This document shows, one piece after another, positions 9,021-17,386 of a stretch of DNA of 64,000 nt. The stretch's first letter is position 1, and each line of letters starts with the position of its first letter. The notes beneath the pieces are model-generated. The model was not told the DNA's origin, made no database searches, and saw only the letters and a program-made list of their open reading frames with translations. Location of the stretch: positions 5,084,001-5,148,000 of the forward strand of contig NZ_JADBEB010000001.1 of the NCBI RefSeq assembly GCF_014874095.1, read 5' to 3'. The translations under genes and the position numbers were made by a program. This DNA comes from Plantactinospora soyae. GTDB taxonomy: Bacteria; Actinomycetota; Actinomycetes; Mycobacteriales; Micromonosporaceae.

Positions 9021-11144
9021 ATGACCGGCGGGAGGACCTGGACCACGGCCGGCGACCCCGGAGGGCGGACCGCCGACGGATCCGGTCGGTCCTGGCAGCC
9101 GGGCTGGACCTGGGGGCCCGACGGTCGCCGTCCCCGCCCCGGGCCGGCCCGCCCCGGGCCGTACCAGCCGGTGCCGGCGTGGGTCACCCAACTGGTCGGC
9201 TACACCGACGACCGGACCGGCCGACCGCACGCGCTGGTCACCAGCTACGCCGGCGCCCGGGTCGTCCTCGACCTCCTGGACGGGCGACCGGTCGGCGCGG
9301 TGGACGAGCGGGCCCACGCGAGCATCTGTGCGACCGCGCGGATCGCCGGCGAGCTGATGATCGTCTCCGGGGCAGGCTCGGGCTATCTCCAGGTGAGTGA
9401 CCTCGACAGCGGGCGCTCCCGGTGGCGGCGGTGGTGCGGCGATGTCCGTTCCCTGGGCACCGTCATCCTGGCCGGTCGCCCGCATGCCGTGTTGACCGGC
9501 GGGTCGCCGAACCTACAGGTCTGGTCGCTGGCGGCCGAGGGCGGCGAACGGGTCGGCACGCTGCGGGTCGGCGCGGAGCGGATCGCCGTACTGGCCACCA
9601 CGGAGACCGGCGACGACGCCATGGTGGCGGTCGGCACCGGTACCGGCCGGGTCTCGCTCTGGCGCCTGGTCACCGATCCGGGCGACGGGGACGGCGTACG
9701 CGGGGAACCGCTCGGCGAGTACGCCTTCGAGGTGCCGGGCCTGGTGAACGTGCTGCGGTTCGCCGACTGGCGGGAACAGCGGGTCCTGCTCGGTGCCGCC
9801 GGACGACTCGCCCGGGTCTGGACGGTGGCCGGCGGAACGCCGCTCGGACCGGTCTTCTCCGCGCACACCGGTCAGGTCAACTCGGTCGTAGCGGGGCGGC
9901 TGGGGGACCGGCCGGTGCTGTGGAGCGGGGACGACTCCACCGTACGGGCCTGGCTGCCCGAGTCCGGTACGCAGGTCGGCGAGGCGTACCGCTATCCGTA
10001 CGAGGCGGCACCGACCTGCACCATCGCGGTCGAGATCACCCGTCGGTCGATGCTGGTCACCGGTGACGCCGCCGGCCTGGTGTGGGTGTGGGATCCGGAC
10101 CGGCCCTACCCGTTCCGCCGCGAGGCGCCGACCGGAGGCGGTGCTGTCGAGGAGCCCGACGGCGTTCCGGAACCGACCCGGCTCGCGATCACCGAGGTCG
10201 CCGGCCGGCCGGTCGTGCTCGCCGGGTTCGCCGGCCAGCCCGTCCGGGGCCTCGATCCGGTGCGTGGCGCGGAGGTCGAGGTGCCGGTCGACGGCTCGCC
10301 GGCCGTGCCGGTGCTGCTCGTGCCCGGACATCCGCCGCTGTTGGCCCGGCTGGGAACGGACACGATCGAGGTGTGGGACCCGGGCTCGGGCGCCCGGATC
10401 GGCGCACCCGTGCCCTGTCCGCCCGGCGTCGTGGGTCCGGACGGTGCGGTGGGCCCGTGCGAGTCGGGACTGGTGGACGGCCGACGGGTACTGCTGCTGG
10501 CCGCCGGGGCGGAGCTGTGCCGGCTCGACGTCGAGTCCGGTCGGATCACCGGACCGCTGACCGGGCACTCCGGCCGGGTCCGGGCAATCGCGTTCGGGGA
10601 GCTGGCCGGCGTACCCGTGGTGCTCACCGCCGCCGAGGACGACACCGTACGGCTGTGGGACGCCCGGTCCGGGCGGAGTGTACGGACGGTGCTGGACGGT
10701 CACGGCGGTGCCGCGTACGCGGTGGTGGTCGCGACGGTCGACGGCCGTCGCCTGGTCTTCAGCGCGGGACGCAACGGCCAGGTCCGCAGTCTCGACCTGA
10801 CCGACCTGGTCCGGACCGAGCCGGACGGGGTCGGGTCGAGCCGGGCGGACCTGGCCGGGACCGAACCGGCGGGGGAGTACGTCGAGCCCGCCCTGCCCGA
10901 ACCGACGGTGCTGATGACCGCCACCGGTCCGGTGCGCTCGCTGGCGGTGACCCGGGCCGACGGAGTCGTCTGGCTGGTCGCCGCGGACGGTGCCGTGTTG
11001 CGCTGGCACCCCGTCGGGGCGGCCACCCCGCCCGGGCAGACGATCGAACTCGGTGCCACGGTGACCGATCTCGTGGCCCGGTCCGACCTGCTCGTGGTGG
11101 CGGCCACCGACGGTCTGATCGGTTACCGGCCGTCGCCGGTCTGA
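9021..11144 (+). CDS. WD40 repeat (beta-propeller) protein
   Basis: 707 residues. After a Gly/Pro/Arg-rich N-terminus of about 55 residues the rest is divergent WD40 repeats about 42-50 residues apart. The clearest is LTGHSGRVRAIAFGE followed by AAEDDTVRLWDARSG near residues 513-550; GDDSTVRAWLPESG near 305 is another. No signal peptide, membrane helix or enzymatic domain is visible, so a cytoplasmic scaffold is likely. The blades are degenerate, unlike the near-identical repeats of the NACHT protein at 26851. ATG 9021 lacks a good ribosome-binding site, so the start is uncertain. Confidence 0.8.
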   Translation: MTGGRTWTTAGDPGGRTADGSGRSWQPGWTWGPDGRRPRPGPARPGPYQPVPAWVTQLVGYTDDRTGRPHALVTSYAGARVVLDLLDGRPVGAVDERAHASICATARIAGELMIVSGAGSGYLQVSDLDSGRSRWRRWCGDVRSLGTVILAGRPHAVLTGGSPNLQVWSLAAEGGERVGTLRVGAERIAVLATTETGDDAMVAVGTGTGRVSLWRLVTDPGDGDGVRGEPLGEYAFEVPGLVNVLRFADWREQRVLLGAAGRLARVWTVAGGTPLGPVFSAHTGQVNSVVAGRLGDRPVLWSGDDSTVRAWLPESGTQVGEAYRYPYEAAPTCTIAVEITRRSMLVTGDAAGLVWVWDPDRPYPFRREAPTGGGAVEEPDGVPEPTRLAITEVAGRPVVLAGFAGQPVRGLDPVRGAEVEVPVDGSPAVPVLLVPGHPPLLARLGTDTIEVWDPGSGARIGAPVPCPPGVVGPDGAVGPCESGLVDGRRVLLLAAGAELCRLDVESGRITGPLTGHSGRVRAIAFGELAGVPVVLTAAEDDTVRLWDARSGRSVRTVLDGHGGAAYAVVVATVDGRRLVFSAGRNGQVRSLDLTDLVRTEPDGVGSSRADLAGTEPAGEYVEPALPEPTVLMTATGPVRSLAVTRADGVVWLVAADGAVLRWHPVGAATPPGQTIELGATVTDLVARSDLLVVAATDGLIGYRPSPV

Positions 11145-11162
11145 CCGGTCACCGGCCGTCCT

Positions 11163-11216
11163 GTTAGGAAGGGCCCCCGCTACAACAGAAAACGATAGGA
11201 AGGGGCCCTTCCTAAC
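11163..11216. repeat. GGGCCC hairpin element, copy 1 (terminator-like, REP-like)
   Basis: Perfect 15-bp arms GTTAGGAAGGGCCCC (11163-11177) and its complement (11202-11216). The 24-base loop contains CAGAAAACGATA. It lies between the convergent WD40 and thioesterase genes and so can stop transcription both ways. A second copy with the same stem and loop words, inverted, is at 26113. Confidence 0.85.
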
Positions 11217-11219
11217 ACC

Positions 11220-11741
11220 TCAGGCGCCGGGCGCCGTCGGGGCCTCGAAGAGCAGGCACGACGAGGTGGCGTGGGCGACCAGCTTGCCGCGTCCGTCGGT
11301 CAGTCGCGCCTCGGCCAGCGCGGTCCGGCGGCCTCGCTGCAGGACCGTGCCCTCGCAGCGCAGCAGGCCGCTGTCCACGGTCACCGGGCGGAGGAACTTG
11401 ACGTTGAGATCCAGCGAGGTGTAGCCCATCCCGGCCGGCAGGGTGCTGTGTACGGCGCAGCCGGCGGCCGTGTCCAGCAGGATCGACAGCACGCCGCCGT
11501 GCACCGTACCGAGCGGGTTGTAGTGGAACTCCTGCGGCGTCAACTCGACCGACACCCGGCCCTCGTCGGCGGTCATCCGGCCCATCGCGATCAGTTGGCT
11601 GACCGGCGGGGTGGGCACCTCGCCGGCGATCATCGCGCGCAGCAGTTCGAGCCCGCCGCGCCGGCCGAGCTGGGCGATGCCCTCCGCCGGATCGGCCCAG
11701 GAGAAGCTGCGGTTACGGGTGTCGAGCTGAGTCTCGGTCAT
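11220..11741 (-). CDS. PaaI-family hotdog thioesterase
   Basis: 173 residues. The hotdog-fold signature FHYNPLGTVHGGVLSILLDTAAG (key residues N, G-x-V-H-G-G and D) matches PaaI/YdiI-type acyl-CoA thioesterases; VHGG plus the downstream acidic residue are the catalytic neighbourhood. A roughly 50-residue N-terminal region precedes the fold, as in other actinobacterial members. It is divergent from an HxlR-type regulator with 54 bp between starts, suggesting joint regulation. Substrate unknown. Confidence 0.85.
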   Translation of the reverse strand: MTETQLDTRNRSFSWADPAEGIAQLGRRGGLELLRAMIAGEVPTPPVSQLIAMGRMTADEGRVSVELTPQEFHYNPLGTVHGGVLSILLDTAAGCAVHSTLPAGMGYTSLDLNVKFLRPVTVDSGLLRCEGTVLQRGRRTALAEARLTDGRGKLVAHATSSCLLFEAPTAPGA

Positions 11742-11753
11742 GGACGCAGCTTG

Positions 11754-11767
11754 TCAGCAGTTGCTGA
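11754..11767. promoter_or_regulatory. 14-bp palindrome between thioesterase and hxlR-like gene
   Basis: TCAGCA (11754-11759) and TGCTGA (11762-11767) around GT form a perfect inverted repeat in the 54-bp divergent gap. Its central position suits an HxlR-type operator covering both promoters. Inference from position and symmetry only. Confidence 0.4.
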
Positions 11768-11795
11768 GTCTGTCAATAAGACCTAGCCTGACGGC

Positions 11796-12272
11796 ATGTC
11801 GGCACCCGAAGCGCTGAACTGGTCGGTCGAGAACTGCACGATCGCGCGTGCCATGGAGATCCTCGGCGAGCGGTGGACCATCGTGGTGCTCCGCGAGGTG
11901 TTCAGCGGAGTCCGGCGCTTCGACGACATGCGCAGGCGTACGCAGATTCCCCGTCAGGTGCTCACCGACCGGCTGGCGATGCTGGTCGAGCGGGGGGTGC
12001 TGCGCCGCGAGCCGTACCGGGAGCCCGGTGCCCGGCTCCGGCACGAGTACCGGCTCACCACGAAGGGGCTCGACCTGTGGCCCGTACTGGTGGCGGTGCT
12101 GGAATGGGGCGACCGCTACCTCGCCGATCCGGCGGGATCACCGCTGAGCACGGTGCACCGGGGCTGCGAGGCGGAGATGCGGGTGGTGCTGCGGTGTACG
12201 GCCGGCCACGAGGTGGCCTCCCCGCGCGACGTGGTGCCACGTCCCGGCCCGGGGGCGCGTACCCACACCTGA
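11796..12272 (+). CDS. HxlR family transcriptional regulator
   Basis: 158 residues. MarR-like winged helix with the HxlR hallmarks: an N-terminal Cys (SVENCTIARAMEILGERWT), RRFDDMRRRTQIPRQVLTDRL as recognition region and HEYRLTTKGLDLWPVL as wing. HxlR proteins act as dimers sensing aldehydes, quinones or redox state through that Cys. The protein extends about 40 residues past the core. ATG 11796 gives the standard HxlR N-terminus. Likely controls the divergent thioesterase gene. Confidence 0.87.
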   Translation: MSAPEALNWSVENCTIARAMEILGERWTIVVLREVFSGVRRFDDMRRRTQIPRQVLTDRLAMLVERGVLRREPYREPGARLRHEYRLTTKGLDLWPVLVAVLEWGDRYLADPAGSPLSTVHRGCEAEMRVVLRCTAGHEVASPRDVVPRPGPGARTHT

Positions 12273-12342
12273 GCCGGTCCGTCCGGCGAAGGTGCCCGGA
12301 CGACGCCACCGGGAACGGCCCCGGCGGCGTCGGGTCCGTGGA

Positions 12343-13185
12343 CTACCAGCGGAAGCCGGCGCCGTAGGAGATGTCGGCGAGCGCCTGCTGCCCGGACGCG
12401 TTCGGGTGGAAGTAGTCCCAGCTGGACAACTGGCCGAGGGCGAACGGGAAGTTGAACACCGCGTTGCCGTCGAAGGCGCAGTTGGACCCGTACGCGGCGC
12501 AGGCCTCGGCGAGCTGTGTGTTGAATTCGACCACCCGCTGGCGTACCCGGTTGCGGCGGTCGACGTCGGCCTGGGCGTTCGAGGTCGGGTTGGCCAGCAT
12601 CGACTGGCAGATGCCAAAGAGTGACCAGGCCGAACGGGCGGCGAGACTGCCCCGGCCGACCGACCAGAGCCGCTGGATGTCGGGCACGCTGATCACGAAC
12701 ACCCGGGCGTCGGGCAGGCCGGACCTGAGCTGGCCCAGTGCCGCGTCGATGTTGCTCCGGAACGTACCGACCGAGGTCATGCCCGCCTCGGAACTGGTGC
12801 AGGCGTCGTTCGCGCCGATCAGCATCGTCACGTAGTCGACGTCCTGCGAGACGGCGGTGCCGGCCTGGCCGGCCATGTCCGCGGACTTCGCGCCGGACCG
12901 CCCGTCGTTGTGGTTGCGGCCGTTGATCGCTGGGTTCACGGCACGGATGCGCAGGTAGTGGCTGTTCACCGACGCGTCGTCGCCGGTGCTGAACGATCGG
13001 GACGGGCAGTCGGCGTACCAGCCGCAGGCGTTGAAGCCGCGGGTGATCGAGTCACCCAGGCTTGCCATCGAGCTGGGCGGTGGACCGGGATCGGCGGCTG
13101 CCGGACCGCTCCCGACGGAGGTCACGAGTACGGCGGTGACGAGGAGCGTGGACAGCAGGGTGCCGGTACGGCGTACGGCGGACAT
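12343..13185 (-). CDS. secreted SGNH/GDSL hydrolase
   Basis: 280 residues from ATG 13185, chosen because GGAGG precedes it and a Sec signal peptide then starts at once (MSAVRRTGTLLSTLLVTAVL, cleavage near PAAA-DPG). Block I SLGDSITRGFNACGWYADC carries the catalytic Ser, IGANDAC is the oxyanion Asn block, and DYFHPNASG near the end holds the catalytic Asp and His. Cys pairs fit an extracellular fold. This resembles Streptomyces-type GDSL lipases/esterases. A longer reading from 13260 adds 25 residues without signal-peptide character. Confidence 0.88.
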   Translation of the reverse strand: MSAVRRTGTLLSTLLVTAVLVTSVGSGPAAADPGPPPSSMASLGDSITRGFNACGWYADCPSRSFSTGDDASVNSHYLRIRAVNPAINGRNHNDGRSGAKSADMAGQAGTAVSQDVDYVTMLIGANDACTSSEAGMTSVGTFRSNIDAALGQLRSGLPDARVFVISVPDIQRLWSVGRGSLAARSAWSLFGICQSMLANPTSNAQADVDRRNRVRQRVVEFNTQLAEACAAYGSNCAFDGNAVFNFPFALGQLSSWDYFHPNASGQQALADISYGAGFRW

Positions 13186-13398
13186 GGGCGGCCTCCGGAT
13201 CACGGTTTCCTTGGCCAGCTGCGGTGCGCAGATCATATAGACCTGTCTCAGTTGCCACAACGCGTTGAACCATAAGGCATCCGTCCTCTACCAGCCGATA
13301 TGCTAAGAGTCTTGTTCATGATCTTAGATATCTGAATACTCGTTAAGGATGTGCCATCTCGGCGCAGAAACCTCCAAACCCCCCATGGGAGGCTCCAT

Positions 13399-14442
13399 AT
13401 GCGACCCACAAGGTCCCCGATCCGCGTCGCCGCGATAACGTTCGCGGCCGGATCCCTCGTCGCCGGACTGCTGGTGTCCGTACCCGCGCAGGCCGCACCG
13501 GCCCCGGCCTCGCCGGAGGCCGCGACGGCGCTCTCGGAGCGGCTCGGTGCCCGTTCCGCCGGCACGTACCTGGACGCCGGCGGCAAGATGGTCGTCACGG
13601 TGACCGACGAGTCCGCGGCCCGCGAGGTCCGGGCCTCCGGCGCGACCGCCAAGGTCGTCGCCCGAGGATCCGCCGAACTCGCGGGCGTGACCGACGAGCT
13701 GTACCGGTCGGCCCGGATCCCGGGCACCGCCTGGTACGTCGACCCGGTCAGCAACCAGGTCGTCGTCGACGTGGACAGCACCGTCACCGGCGCCAAGCTC
13801 GCCAAGGTCAACGCGGTGGCGGCCCGGTTCGGTGGCGCGGTACGGGTCCAGTCGGTCCCCGGCACGTTCAGCACCACCATCTCCGGCGGCCAGGCGATCT
13901 ACACCAGCGGCAGCCGGTGCTCGCTGGGCTTCAACGTCCGCAGCGGCAGCACCTACTACTTCCTCACCGCCGGGCACTGCACCGCCGGTGGGGCGAACTG
14001 GTCGGGCAGCTCCGGCGGTTCGGTGATCGGCACCCGGACCGGCAGCAGCTTCCCGGGCAACGACTACGGCATCGTCCGGTACAACAGCACCGCGCAGCAG
14101 CCCGGCGACGTCTGGCTGTACAGCGGCACCCGGGACATCACCGGTGCGGCCAACGCGACCGTCAACCAGTCGGTGCAGCGCAGCGGCAGCACCACCGGGC
14201 TGCGCAGCGGCCGGGTGACCGCGCTCAACGCCACCGTCACCTACCAGGGCAGCGGCACGGTCTCCGGCCTGATCCGGACCACCGTCTGCGCCCAGCCCGG
14301 CGACAGCGGCGGCCCGCTCTTCGCCGGCAGCACCGCGCTGGGTCTGACCTCGGGCGGCAGCGGCAACTGCACCAGCGGCGGCACGACGTTCTTCCAGCCG
14401 GTGGTCGAGGCGCTCAACGCGTACGGCGTCAGCATCTACTGA
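13399..14442 (+). CDS. secreted S1 (streptogrisin-like) serine protease with prodomain
   Basis: 347 residues. Signal peptide to about [10 protein letters not shown], then a prodomain (about 35-160) of the alpha-lytic/streptogrisin type, then the mature protease starting near [11 protein letters not shown]. The triad is visible: His193 in LTAGHC, Asp222 in GNDYGIV, Ser303 in GDSGGP. The family folds through its prodomain and cleaves it autocatalytically after export. ATG 13399 follows GGGAGG; the in-frame 13351 alternative would put charged residues before the signal. A large inverted repeat follows the stop. Confidence 0.92.
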   Translation: MRPTRSPIRVAAITFAAGSLVAGLLVSVPAQAAPAPASPEAATALSERLGARSAGTYLDAGGKMVVTVTDESAAREVRASGATAKVVARGSAELAGVTDELYRSARIPGTAWYVDPVSNQVVVDVDSTVTGAKLAKVNAVAARFGGAVRVQSVPGTFSTTISGGQAIYTSGSRCSLGFNVRSGSTYYFLTAGHCTAGGANWSGSSGGSVIGTRTGSSFPGNDYGIVRYNSTAQQPGDVWLYSGTRDITGAANATVNQSVQRSGSTTGLRSGRVTALNATVTYQGSGTVSGLIRTTVCAQPGDSGGPLFAGSTALGLTSGGSGNCTSGGTTFFQPVVEALNAYGVSIY

Positions 14443-14456
14443 GCTGGCCGATCCTC

Positions 14457-14532
14457 ATGATCGGCGTGATCGGGTTTTCCTCGGTCGGTCGTCGGCGGTC
14501 GCCGGCACCACCTCCCCGATCACGCCGATCAT
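14457..14532 (+). terminator. long-arm inverted repeat after S1 protease
   Basis: Perfect 18-bp arms (14457-14474, ATGATCGGCGTGATCGGG, and its complement 14515-14532) with a 40-base loop, starting 15 bp after the protease stop. Placed between convergent genes, it can act as a bidirectional terminator. Confidence 0.65.
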
Positions 14533-14569
14533 GGCGGTCCGGGGCGGGCCTGGTACGCCGTCCGGTCGG

Positions 14570-15229
14570 TCAGCCGGCCGCCTGCCGCTCGGGCGGGTGG
14601 CGGCGGGTCCAGTGGACCAGGGTCAGCACCACGGCCAGCGGCCAGAGGACCTCGGCGCCGGCGGTCATCCGCTCGGCGAGGCCCGCCGTGCCGCCGTCGG
14701 GAAGTTGCAGGGCCAGCCACAGCCCGAGGGCGAGCATGGTCCCGCTGGCCGCGAACCCGACCGTCGGGCGCAGCGCCCAGGGCAGGTCCCGGCCGCCTGG
14801 ACCCGGAGCCGGACGCCGTGGGCGGCTGCGGCGGATGACGGCGAGTGCCGCCAGCCCCGGCCAGGCCGCGAGCGCGACGAAGGCGACGACGGCGGCGATC
14901 CCGTGCGCTGGAGGCGTCCTGGCCCCGTCGAGCTTGGGCACCGCCGCCACCAGTACGGTCGCCGCGCCGCCACAGCCGTAGAGCACCCGGGCGGCGAGCG
15001 GGACCGGGCGCAGCCCGATCGCGGTCACCAGGTGCGCCACGCCGAGCCCGGCGAGGCAGCTGATCAGGATCAGCCGGTCCATCATCCCGTACGACGAGAG
15101 CGAGCTGATGGTGTCCCCGATCGGGTCGTACCCGGGTGGCTGGCGCAGGGCCGCGATGGTCCATCCGATGGTCAGCAGCACCGGGGCCGCCACGGACGAG
15201 AAGACCGCCCACCAGGGCACCGCAGGCAT
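14570..15229 (-). CDS. DUF998-family membrane protein
   Basis: 219 residues, about six membrane helices. The N-terminal helix plus YDPIGDTISSLSSYGMMDRLI is the DUF998 pattern (short acidic/Ser-rich loop after helix 1). Function of the family is unknown. It stands alone between a convergent protease and the dual-HTH regulator. ATG 15229. Confidence 0.78.
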   Translation of the reverse strand: MPAVPWWAVFSSVAAPVLLTIGWTIAALRQPPGYDPIGDTISSLSSYGMMDRLILISCLAGLGVAHLVTAIGLRPVPLAARVLYGCGGAATVLVAAVPKLDGARTPPAHGIAAVVAFVALAAWPGLAALAVIRRSRPRRPAPGPGGRDLPWALRPTVGFAASGTMLALGLWLALQLPDGGTAGLAERMTAGAEVLWPLAVVLTLVHWTRRHPPERQAAG

Positions 15230-15294
15230 GCCGTCACCCTACGTGACGATATGCCCGGGTACAGGTCGATACAGCGGTCCGGGCCCGGGAGGAG

Positions 15295-16218
15295 TCAGGT
15301 CGGACCGGGATCCGCCACCTGGTCGAGCAGGCCGAGGGCGTACGCGGCGACGATCGCGCCGGCCCGGTTGCGGGTACCGAGTTTGAGGAACAGCCGCCCC
15401 TGGGTGTTCTCCACCGTCTTCTCCGCGATGTCGAGCAGCCGTGCGGTCTGCCGTACGGTGTGGCCCATCGCGATGGACCGGAGGATGTCCGCCTCGCGCG
15501 AACTGAGCTGTGGCAACCGGCCCTCGGGACGATGGGTCGACAGGCCGGGCCGGAGCCCGGCGGCGGCGTCCGCCGGGGCACCCGAGCCGGCACCGGCCGG
15601 TACGACCAGCCCGAGGGCCGCGGCCCGGGCCACCGCCTGGCTCTGGCTCGCCACCCCGAGCTTGTGGTAGATCCGCCGTTTGCTGTTCTCCACCGCGCAG
15701 GGCGTGCTGGCGATCAGGTCGGCGATGCGCTGCACGGTGTGCCCCGCGCCGATCAGGGTGATGATCTCCCGTTCCTGATCGGTCAGGGACTCGCCGCTGA
15801 CCGGTGCGGCGCCGGGCCGGGTGTGCAGCGACTCCGCCTCCCGCCGGAGCACCATCAGCAGCGCCGGCAGGCCGTGCGAACTCGGCACCAGGGTGTCCAC
15901 GCCGATCTGCCGGGCGGCGGTCAACTCGGTCGGGGAGAGGTGGTCGTACATCACCACGATCCGGACCCGTGCACACCGCTCGCGCAGCAGGGCGAGGGTG
16001 GGTAGTGCGCCGTACATCGCGGGTCCGACGTCGAAGAGCACCATGTCGGGTCGAAGCAGCGCGCAGAGTTGCAGCAGGTCGTCGTCCGTGGCGACGTGGC
16101 CGACGATGGAGAACTCCGGCTGGCCACTCAGCCAACTCGCCAGCGCATCGCGGAAGAGACGGCGCCCGGAGCGGAGCGCCACCCCGATCGAACTTCCCCG
16201 CGCTGCCTCGGTGTGCAC
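15295..16218 (-). CDS. atypical response regulator with two LuxR-type HTH domains
   Basis: 307 residues. Residues about 10-128 have a receiver-like fold with Asp63 in MVLFDVG, but the acidic pair normally after beta-1 is Arg-Ser (IGVALRSGRR) and the usual Lys near the end of the domain is absent, so ordinary phosphorylation is doubtful. Two separate LuxR helix-turn-helix domains follow: LTDQEREIITLIGAGHTVQR about 144-200, and LSSREADILRSIAMGHTVRQ about 238-295. Normal NarL-type regulators have one. No histidine kinase is adjacent. An IS element sits 37 bp upstream of its ATG, on the same strand. Confidence 0.82.
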   Translation of the reverse strand: MHTEAARGSSIGVALRSGRRLFRDALASWLSGQPEFSIVGHVATDDDLLQLCALLRPDMVLFDVGPAMYGALPTLALLRERCARVRIVVMYDHLSPTELTAARQIGVDTLVPSSHGLPALLMVLRREAESLHTRPGAAPVSGESLTDQEREIITLIGAGHTVQRIADLIASTPCAVENSKRRIYHKLGVASQSQAVARAAALGLVVPAGAGSGAPADAAAGLRPGLSTHRPEGRLPQLSSREADILRSIAMGHTVRQTARLLDIAEKTVENTQGRLFLKLGTRNRAGAIVAAYALGLLDQVADPGPT

Positions 16219-16255
16219 GGCATCCTCCCCGCCGCCGATGCGTACGCCTCCCTAG

Positions 16256-17166
16256 AGAGTGTCTTCAAAGGGGTTTGATCCATTGCATCAGGGCGGCGAT
16301 GGTCACGGTTGCCTGGTAGGACTCGATGGTCTTGTCGTAGCGGGTGGCCAGGCCGCGGGCCTGTTTGAGGTGGTTGAAGCAGCGTTCGACGAGGTTGCGG
16401 CGCTTGTACAACTGTCTGTCGAAGGCTGGTGGGCGGCCACCTCGGCTGCCGCGTCGGCGGCGGTTGGCGATCTGGTCGGATCGTTCGGGGATGGTGTGGC
16501 CGATGCCCCGTCGTCGCAGGTAGGAGCGGATCGCTTTCGAGCTGTAGCCCTTGTCTGCGAGGACATGCTCGGGGCGGTTACGCGGCCGGCTCCCCGCGGG
16601 GCGGCCGACGCGGATCCCGGCCAGGACGTCGGTGAAGCGGGTGCAGTCGTTGACGTTGCCGCCGGTCAGGACGAACGCCAAGACGCGACCCTTGCCGTCA
16701 CAGGCCAGGTGGATTTTGGTCGTCAGTCCACCTCGGGACCGTCCGAGGGCGTGATCTTGTGTTTCGTCCGTTTCTCGTCGCCCCCTTTAGCCCCGGCGGC
16801 ATGCTGATGCGCCCGCACGATGGTGGAGTCGACCGACACCAGCCAGTCGATATCCCCCGCAGCGTCGGCGTCGGCCTGGACCCCGGCGAGCATGCGGGTG
16901 AACGTGCCGTCCAAAGCCCATCTACGGAAACGGGTGTAGACCGACTGCCAGGATCCGTACCGGGCGGGCAGGTCACGCCACGCCGCCCCGGCGCGGACCT
17001 TCCAGACGATCCCGTTGAGTACCCGCCGGTCATCAGCACGAGGACGACCACCCGTCACCACCGACGGCAGGTACGGGACCAGCCTCTCCCACTCAAGATC
17101 GGACAACTCGTAACGACGAATCACGCGCTACATCATCCGACACCCAAGATCCTTTGAAGACACTCC
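16256..17166 (-). mobile_element. IS5-family (IS427-like) insertion sequence, 911 bp, intact ends
   Basis: Ends are near-perfect inverted repeats: AGAGTGTCTTCAAAGG on the left, and GGAGTGTCTTCAAAGG when the right end is read inward (one difference, at the outermost base). Both ends are flanked by CTAG (16252-16255 and 17167-17170), read as a 4-bp target duplication. The element carries one transposase in two overlapping frames, the arrangement of the IS427 group. The intact ends, target duplication and complete DDE residues suggest a fairly recent insertion. Confidence 0.9.
16265..17124 (-). CDS. IS5-family transposase in two frames (programmed frameshift)
   Basis: OrfA starts at ATG 17124 (MIRRYELSDLEWERLVPYLP, DUF4096-type N-terminus) and ends at 16723 after KITPSDGPEVD. 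The second frame reads RGGLTTKIHLACDGKGRVLA and continues to 16265. Joining them needs a -1 shift near 16733-16742, around GGTCCCGAGG. The fused protein has the DDE residues: Asp in SVDST, Asp in LADKGYS and Glu in NLVERCFNHLK. -1 frameshifting is usual in this IS group, so this is likely functional rather than broken. Confidence 0.85.
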
Positions 17167-17386
17167 CTAGCCGTGAGCCGTTGCGTGGGCTGGGTCCGGG
17201 CCACCGGTCCGGGCGGGGTAACGCGGCGACTGTGTGAGCCAGACCACAGGATGAGTGTGCCGGCTACACCGGCCCTGCGCATCGGCCCCAGGGGGAAATT
17301 CCATCGACGATCATCGACGTCTTTGGGATCGGTCCGGGGCCGGTGGGACACCACGATCCACCGCTGGAGCGATAGGGTGGCGAATC

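Noticed and set aside
17171-17386. Possible gene between the IS and the membrane protein
   Set aside because: Frames here have no start with a ribosome-binding site and no protein-like sequence; treated as leader DNA.
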